This document shows positions 5,347 to 9,067 of a stretch of DNA of 9,067 nt, piece by piece. The notes beneath the pieces were generated by a model, which did not search any database, had not been told where the DNA came from, and saw only the letters and a list, made by a program, of their open reading frames with translations. Positions within the stretch are counted from its first letter, which is position 1. Every line of letters starts with the position of its first letter. This DNA is from Actinomycetota bacterium (GTDB lineage: Bacteria > Actinomycetota > Thermoleophilia > Gaiellales > Gaiellaceae): assembly GCA_013697465.1 (NCBI GenBank), contig JACCWU010000118.1, positions 1 to 9,067 of the forward strand. Direction: 5' to 3'. The position numbers and the translations under genes were made by a program.

Positions 5347-7275
5347 GTGCCGCTTGCGGAGGTGTATCCACTCGTCACCGCCCGTGCGCTTGCGCGAACG
5401 TTCACGTACGAGGTGCCGACAGGGATCGAGCGCGGCGACGTCCTCTCGGTGCTCCTCGGCAAACGGCGAGTGCGAGCCGTCGTCGTCGAGATCGGCGTCG
5501 AAGCGCCGGACGGCGTCGAGATCGCGGAGGCAGGGCCGGTCGTCGACCGAATTTCCGCGCCGCTCGTCGAGCTCGCGCTCTGGCTCGGCGGCTACTACGG
5601 CTCGACGCCCGCCCGCGCGCTCGCCCTCGTCGCTCCGAGGATGCGGGCTCGGCGAGGCGAGCGCCGGTCGCCTTCGTCGCGGGATTCGCTCCCCGGGGAG
5701 CCGGAGCCTGCCAAGCTCACGCCCGCGCAACGCGCAGCCGTCGATCGGATCGTCGCCTCCCTCAACGGCGGCGGCGGACATGTCCTGCTGCACGGTCCTA
5801 CGGGAAGCGGCAAGACCGAGGTCTACCTCCAGGCATGCGCAGCGGCGCTCGAGCGTGGGCGCGGAGCGATCGTCCTCGTTCCCGAGATCGCCCTCACACC
5901 GCAGGCGGTCGGCCGCTTCCGAGAACGCTTCGGCGACCGAGTGGCGGTTCTGCACTCGGGTCTCCGCGAGGCGGAGCGGCGCGACGAGCGGGAGCGAATC
6001 GCAGCGGGCGAGGCCTCGGTCGTCGTCGGGGCCCGCTCGGCGATCTTCGCGCCGGTCGCGTCGCTGGGCCTCGTCGTCGTCGACGAGGAGCACGACGCCT
6101 CGTACAAGCAGGAGTCGGACCCGAGATACGACGCCCGCACCGTCGCGGCCAAGCGTGCGGCTCTCGAGGGGGCAGTCGCGGTCTACGGGAGCGCGACGCC
6201 CCGTCCCGAAAGCTGGGCGCGGCTCGAGCGACTCGAGCTCCCCTTCCGTATCGGAGCTCCGCTTCCGACTGTACGGCTCGTCGATCTTCGACGCGAGGGC
6301 GGATACCCCCTGTCGGCGCCGCTCTTGGCCGAGCTGGCGACGGTCGAGGAACGAGGAGGTCGCGCGATCCTCCTCCTCAACCGACGCGGCGTCTCGGGGG
6401 CGATCCACTGCCGCGCGTGCGGCGTCTCGCGGCGCTGCCGAAGCTGCGACGTCGCGCTCACCCTGCACGGCGACGAGCGTCTCCACTGTCACCACTGCGG
6501 CTTCTCGGAACCGCTTCCGGAGGCCTGCCCGGAGTGTGGCTCGGTCGAGCTCGCGCGGATCGGCGCAGGAACTCAGCGACTGGAGGCCGAGCTCGCACGT
6601 CGGCTTCCCGGGCTCGAGCGGATTCGTCTCGACGCGGACACCGCAGCGCGTCCAGGTGCGCTTCGTGAGGCACTCGAACGCTTCGGGAATGCCCGTGCGG
6701 CCGCGCTCATCGGCACGCAGATGGTGGCGAAGGGCCACCACTTTCCCGGCGTCGCGGTCGCCGCGGTGGTGGACGCCGACACCGGGCTCGCCTTTCCCGA
6801 CTTCCGGGCAGAGGAGCGCACCTTCCAGCTCGTGACGCAACTCGCCGGCCGGAGCGGGCGCGACGCGCCCGGTGTCGTCGTCGTCCAGAGCTTCCAGCCC
6901 GATGTAATGCCCCTCACCTTCGCGGCTCGCCACGACGTCGCCGGATTCCTCGCCCAGGAGCTCGTCCGTCGCGAGGAGCTCGGATACCCACCTTTTCGCA
7001 ATCTTGTTTCACTCGTCGTTTCCGGACGTGACCGAGAGACGCCCATCCGCGTGCTTGCGGAGCTCCGGGATGCCCTTCGCATGCCGGGTGCGGAGCTCAT
7101 CGGGCCGGCGCCGCTCCTCAGGCTTCGCGGCCGCTACCGCGCCCAATTGCTGGGAAAGACGGCTTCCCCGCGAGCATTCGCGTCGAGGGCCGCTGCGCTA
7201 CTTGCAGCTGCGGCACCTGCCATGCGCCGCGACGGCCTGGCCGCGGTCGTGGACGTTGACCCGCAGTCGCTCTAG
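5347..7275 (+). CDS. priA: Primosomal protein N', replication-restart DNA helicase PriA
   Basis: The product is 642 aa. PriA recognises stalled forks and D-loops and starts reloading of the replicative helicase. An N-terminal 3'-DNA-binding domain (about 1-100) begins EVYPLVTARALARTFTYEVP. Superfamily 2 helicase motifs follow: LTPAQ (124-128), Walker A GPTGSGKT (150-157), motif II DEEH (246-249), GSATP (281-285) and a C-terminal motor lobe with GTQMVAKGHHFPGV (456-469) and QLAGRSGRD (498-506). Eight cysteines (355, 358, 364, 367, 381, 384, 394, 397) make the two zinc sites typical of PriA. Walker A and DEEH are intact, unlike the degenerate PriA of some actinobacteria, so active ATPase is expected. 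The chain is about 90 residues shorter than the E. coli protein, mostly between the DNA-binding domain and the motor, where a winged-helix domain would sit. The GTG start fits the conserved N-terminus and a leaderless promoter. It is divergent from fbpC and the stop is TAG. Confidence 0.96.
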   Translation: MPLAEVYPLVTARALARTFTYEVPTGIERGDVLSVLLGKRRVRAVVVEIGVEAPDGVEIAEAGPVVDRISAPLVELALWLGGYYGSTPARALALVAPRMRARRGERRSPSSRDSLPGEPEPAKLTPAQRAAVDRIVASLNGGGGHVLLHGPTGSGKTEVYLQACAAALERGRGAIVLVPEIALTPQAVGRFRERFGDRVAVLHSGLREAERRDERERIAAGEASVVVGARSAIFAPVASLGLVVVDEEHDASYKQESDPRYDARTVAAKRAALEGAVAVYGSATPRPESWARLERLELPFRIGAPLPTVRLVDLRREGGYPLSAPLLAELATVEERGGRAILLLNRRGVSGAIHCRACGVSRRCRSCDVALTLHGDERLHCHHCGFSEPLPEACPECGSVELARIGAGTQRLEAELARRLPGLERIRLDADTAARPGALREALERFGNARAAALIGTQMVAKGHHFPGVAVAAVVDADTGLAFPDFRAEERTFQLVTQLAGRSGRDAPGVVVVQSFQPDVMPLTFAARHDVAGFLAQELVRREELGYPPFRNLVSLVVSGRDRETPIRVLAELRDALRMPGAELIGPAPLLRLRGRYRAQLLGKTASPRAFASRAAALLAAAAPAMRRDGLAAVVDVDPQSL

Positions 7276-7323
7276 GGCCTTCGGGCGCCGGCCAACCGGG
7301 TCAGCACTGTCCTTTTGTGACAA

Positions 7324-7352
7324 TTGACGCGCCCAACTCCGCGGGATAGATC
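7324..7352 (+). promoter_or_regulatory. -35/-10 promoter of the secreted-protein cassette
   Basis: TTGACG (7324-7329) matches the housekeeping -35 at five of six positions. After 16-17 bases comes ATAGAT/TAGATC (7346-7352), a fair -10. Transcription would start near 7359, leaving a leader of about 28 bases that contains the AAGGAG ribosome site of the gene at 7387. A small palindrome, TTGTGACAA (7315-7323), abuts the -35 and could be a regulator site. The priA-7387 gap is 111 bases and shows no convincing terminator. Confidence 0.55.
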
Positions 7353-7386
7353 AGGGTCTCATGTCCTCCCGACGAAGGAGTTGGCG

Positions 7387-7722
7387 ATGAAACGACTCAC
7401 GCTCGTCCTCATGCTCTCGCTCGTTTTCTGCGCCAGTGCTTGGGCAGGCACGACGACGTATGCCGGTAACTCGTACTGGCCGGCGGGTAACGCAGCCTCG
7501 ACTTCCTTCGGCCCTGGTTGGTACCGAAACACCTTCTACAAGACGGCGAGCTTCGACACGACGTTGACGTTCATCGACAACGTCTCGTACAGCTGGCACT
7601 CGACGGTACGAAGCTGGGCGACGTTCGTCGAGACGCACTGGCTCTCGTCGGCCGTGAAGAAGGCCTATTGCCGCGCTAACACAACGGGCCCCTCGTGGGC
7701 CTCCTGCACGGCCAACAACTAG
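7387..7722 (+). CDS. Small secreted Trp/Ser/Thr-rich protein, function unknown
   Basis: The product is 111 aa. The ATG at 7387 has a well-spaced AAGGAG upstream and begins a clear signal peptide (MKRLTLVLML, core to residue 17, AWA before predicted cleavage after 20). The mature protein is about 91 residues, rich in Ser, Thr, Tyr and Trp (six Trp), with few charged residues until the C-terminal third. Two cysteines (95 and 107) probably form one disulfide near the C-terminus. The composition and the segment YSWHSTVRSWATF (68-80) suggest a small beta-rich extracellular protein. I do not recognise a named family. There is a faint resemblance in size, signal peptide and aromatic content to lactococcin 972-type bacteriocins, but the multi-spanning and ABC transporter partners of that system are absent, so this is only a thought. 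The next gene starts 15 bases after its stop and is probably co-transcribed. Confidence 0.8.
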   Translation: MKRLTLVLMLSLVFCASAWAGTTTYAGNSYWPAGNAASTSFGPGWYRNTFYKTASFDTTLTFIDNVSYSWHSTVRSWATFVETHWLSSAVKKAYCRANTTGPSWASCTANN

Positions 7723-7737
7723 CGAGGAGGCACCGCA

Positions 7738-8343
7738 ATGCTCAGGATGAAACGAAAACGAAACTGGATCGCGGTCGTCGGCGCCGTCGTGGCCGGAGGC
7801 GTCTTCGCAGGTGCGGTAATTGCAGCGCAACTCGACGAGCGCGGGATCCCGCAAGACCTCGAAGCGTCGCTCCGTAGCGATCCGCTGGTGCAGGTGGCCG
7901 ACATTCCCGCTGACGGCGGTCTCGGCCGGCGTGGAGTCTTCGTACAGCAGACCTCGGCTGGGTTTCTCTGTCTCTGGGATGCTCCGAACGCCAGCTCCCG
8001 CGCGAGGCAGGGAGGCTGTAACGACACGGACGATCCGTTTGGTGGTCGCGAGCTCTTTCTGAGTCTCGCCTATGACGGCGGGCCTGCGGTCGCGGATGTC
8101 AGGGACGCCAGATTGATCGGTCTCGCGTCGACCGAAGTTCCAGAGGTGGCCGTGCTCATGAGCGATGGGTCGCGACGCAAGGTGAATCTCCGCAAGGCGT
8201 CGATCGGCGATGACAGCTACCAGGCCTTCGGCTACCGGTTCAAGAGCTCGGACTTGCGGAGGGGGATCGCGCCGACGGCTGTGCTCGCTCTGAACGATGC
8301 CGGGGAGGAGGTCGATCGGCAGCCGACCGGGTTTGCGGGGTGA
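7738..8343 (+). CDS. Membrane-anchored extracytoplasmic protein, function unknown
   Basis: The product is 201 aa. The ATG at 7738 follows GAGGAGG at ideal distance; an alternative ATG lies three codons in. A basic N-terminus (KRKR, residues 5-8) precedes one hydrophobic segment (about 10-30), acting as a signal anchor or uncleaved signal peptide, so the remaining 170 residues should face outside. The outer part appears beta-rich and has two cysteines in GFLCLWDAP...GGCN (78 and 94), which could form a disulfide. A later stretch runs IGLASTEVPEVAVLMSDG (127-144). This layout, a C-x(n)-GC pair followed by a G-x-V-P-x-x-V-x-V-x-x-x-D-G strand pair, is one I associate with many secreted actinobacterial hypotheticals of unknown role. 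It is 15 bases downstream of the small secreted gene and probably forms a two-gene operon with it. The start of def lies 31 bases further on. Confidence 0.82.
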   Translation: MLRMKRKRNWIAVVGAVVAGGVFAGAVIAAQLDERGIPQDLEASLRSDPLVQVADIPADGGLGRRGVFVQQTSAGFLCLWDAPNASSRARQGGCNDTDDPFGGRELFLSLAYDGGPAVADVRDARLIGLASTEVPEVAVLMSDGSRRKVNLRKASIGDDSYQAFGYRFKSSDLRRGIAPTAVLALNDAGEEVDRQPTGFAG

Positions 8344-8361
8344 TGAGCAGCGCCCGAGGGC

Positions 8362-8367
8362 TAGACT
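8362..8367 (+). promoter_or_regulatory. -10 element (TAGACT) for a leaderless def transcript
   Basis: TAGACT is followed by seven bases and then the GTG at 8375. Its context CTAG-x-CTC is nearly the same as the CTAGTCTC before priA. There is no purine-rich ribosome site at proper distance. The element lies just after the stop of the 7738-8343 gene, so def should be transcribed independently of that cassette. Confidence 0.55.
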
Positions 8368-8374
8368 CGCCGCG

Positions 8375-8983
8375 GTGCCAGATCACGACCACGACCACGA
8401 TGCCGACCACATCCACGGGCAGGTGCTGGAGCAGGAGCCGGCCGAGACCGAGGAGGAGCTCGAGCGTAAAGCCCGGCGGCTGATCGCGCTCTCACGGATT
8501 CGCCAATACGGCGATCCGGCGCTGCGGATGAAGGCGAGGTCGGTCGAGAGGTTCGACGACGACCTCCGACGACTCGTCGAGCGCATGACCGAGCTCATGC
8601 ACGAAGCGCAAGGAGTCGGGCTGGCGGCAACGCAGATCGGGGTCCTTCGTCGCGTCTTCGTCTTCGTCGACGCCGGGGAGGATCGAGTCCTCGTGAACCC
8701 GACGATCGCGACCGCGTCTACGACTAGCGCGATCGACGACGAGGGGTGCCTGTCGCTGCGCGAGATTCTCGTTCCCGTCGAGCGGCAGGTCGCGGTGACC
8801 CTCGAAGGGCTCGACGAGAAGGGAGAGCCGGTCCGCCTCGAGCTCGAGGAGCCTGCGGCCCGGATCGTGCAGCACGAGCTCGATCACCTCGACGGCGTGC
8901 TCATCCTCGATCGCACCGACGACGAGTCCCGGCGAACCGCGCTCGCCAAGCTCAGGCCGCAGCCCGTGCTCGGCGCACGGTGA
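8375..8983 (+). CDS. def: Peptide deformylase with His/Asp-rich N-terminal extension
   Basis: The product is 202 aa. The enzyme removes the formyl group from the initiator methionine of new proteins in the cytoplasm. All three catalytic motifs are present: GVGLAATQ (80-87), EGCLS (123-127, metal ligand C125) and HELDH (167-171, metal ligands H167 and H171, catalytic E168). The usual deformylase start, R-x-x-GDP-x-LR, appears at 43-51, so about 40 extra residues precede it. The first 15 contain a run of alternating Asp and His (PDHDHDHDADHIH), followed by an acidic Glu-rich helix (18-32). The GTG at 8375 is chosen because a TAGACT element sits seven bases before it; another in-frame GTG at 8423 would remove the His run. 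The open frame extends upstream to 8297 but overlaps the preceding gene and has no ribosome site there. The His run could bind metal, or it may simply be a variable tail. Confidence 0.95.
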   Translation: MPDHDHDHDADHIHGQVLEQEPAETEEELERKARRLIALSRIRQYGDPALRMKARSVERFDDDLRRLVERMTELMHEAQGVGLAATQIGVLRRVFVFVDAGEDRVLVNPTIATASTTSAIDDEGCLSLREILVPVERQVAVTLEGLDEKGEPVRLELEEPAARIVQHELDHLDGVLILDRTDDESRRTALAKLRPQPVLGAR

Positions 8984-9033
8984 GATCGCTCGCTTGCGGC
9001 TCGCTCTCGCCGGGAATAAGCCCATCGGATACC

Positions 9034-9067
9034 ATGTTTCCCCCGAAGCCCCCTTCTTGTTTGAGAG
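9034..9067 (+). CDS. Possible start of a further gene, cut by the window edge
   Basis: An ATG at 9034 opens a frame that stays open for 11 codons to the end of the window (MFPPKPPSCLR). TTGCGG (8994-8999) and TAAGCC (9017-9022) are exactly 17 bases apart and would place transcription start a few bases before the ATG, fitting a near-leaderless gene. The sequence is too short to identify and this may not be coding. Confidence 0.2.
   Translation, partial: MFPPKPPSCLR

Noticed and set aside
3485..6835. A 1116-codon open frame on the plus strand spanning fbpA, fbpC and part of priA
   Set aside because: It is antisense to fbpA and fbpC, crosses two operators and the priA promoter, and runs in the wrong frame through priA. 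The product is Arg/Ser-rich low-complexity sequence with no recognisable domain; long spurious frames are expected at this GC content.
5266..6933. A 555-codon minus-strand frame opposite priA
   Set aside because: It is the antisense shadow of priA. Its residues are Arg/Asp/Glu-rich without motifs, while priA has all its family motifs on the other strand.
7276..7300. Possible terminator after priA (GGCC...GGCC with GGCGCC)
   Set aside because: Pairing is only about 4 bp on each side with an irregular loop and no U-tract, so it is not a convincing terminator.
8378..8418. CACGAC-like tandem repeat in DNA
   Set aside because: It is the coding sequence of the Asp/His run in the deformylase tail, not an independent repeat or CRISPR-like array.

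Overview
The window is GC-rich DNA (roughly two thirds G+C by eye, with strong G/C at third codon positions) from a chromosome. The gene families, several GTG starts that fit leaderless transcription, and the style of the secreted hypothetical proteins suggest an actinobacterium, most likely of the deep-branching Thermoleophilia (Gaiellales/Solirubrobacterales) type. That placement is inference; no rRNA or other marker is present. I see no tRNA, rRNA, CRISPR array, insertion sequence, integrase or other sign of a mobile element.

Layout. Positions 1-176 hold two GC-rich hairpins and a direct repeat that resembles a response-regulator box. A leftward gene for a small secreted helical protein with an internal duplication follows (177-767). 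Next is a four-gene leftward iron block: fbpC (ATPase, 5269-4250), fbpA (binding lipoprotein, 4183-3185), fbpB (two-domain permease, 3188-1596) and a DtxR-family metalloregulator (1562-876). Reading rightward from 5347 are priA (primosomal helicase), a two-gene cassette of unknown secreted and membrane-anchored proteins (7387-8343), and def (peptide deformylase, 8375-8983). A short open frame starting at 9034 runs off the right edge.

How it fits together. FbpA would capture ferric iron outside the membrane, FbpB would form the channel and FbpC would power it; the DtxR-type protein at the end of the block is the obvious metal-sensing repressor. The same 18-bp palindrome, TGTAAGG-N4-CCTTACA, lies at the start of fbpC and again in front of fbpA. 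This predicts two metal-controlled promoters and a feedback loop in which the regulator controls its own upstream operon.

Three genes (dtxR-like, priA, def) lack a well-placed Shine-Dalgarno sequence. Each instead has a TAGNNT -10 element 6 or 7 bases before a GTG codon, the usual signature of leaderless mRNAs in Actinomycetota. The two unknown genes at 7387-8343 have classical Shine-Dalgarno sites and a recognisable -35/-10 promoter.

The least explained parts are the 7387-8343 secreted/anchored pair, the His/Asp-rich N-terminus of the deformylase, the atypical metal-ligand pattern of the DtxR-like protein, and the two 11-bp-period direct repeats around the 177-767 gene.
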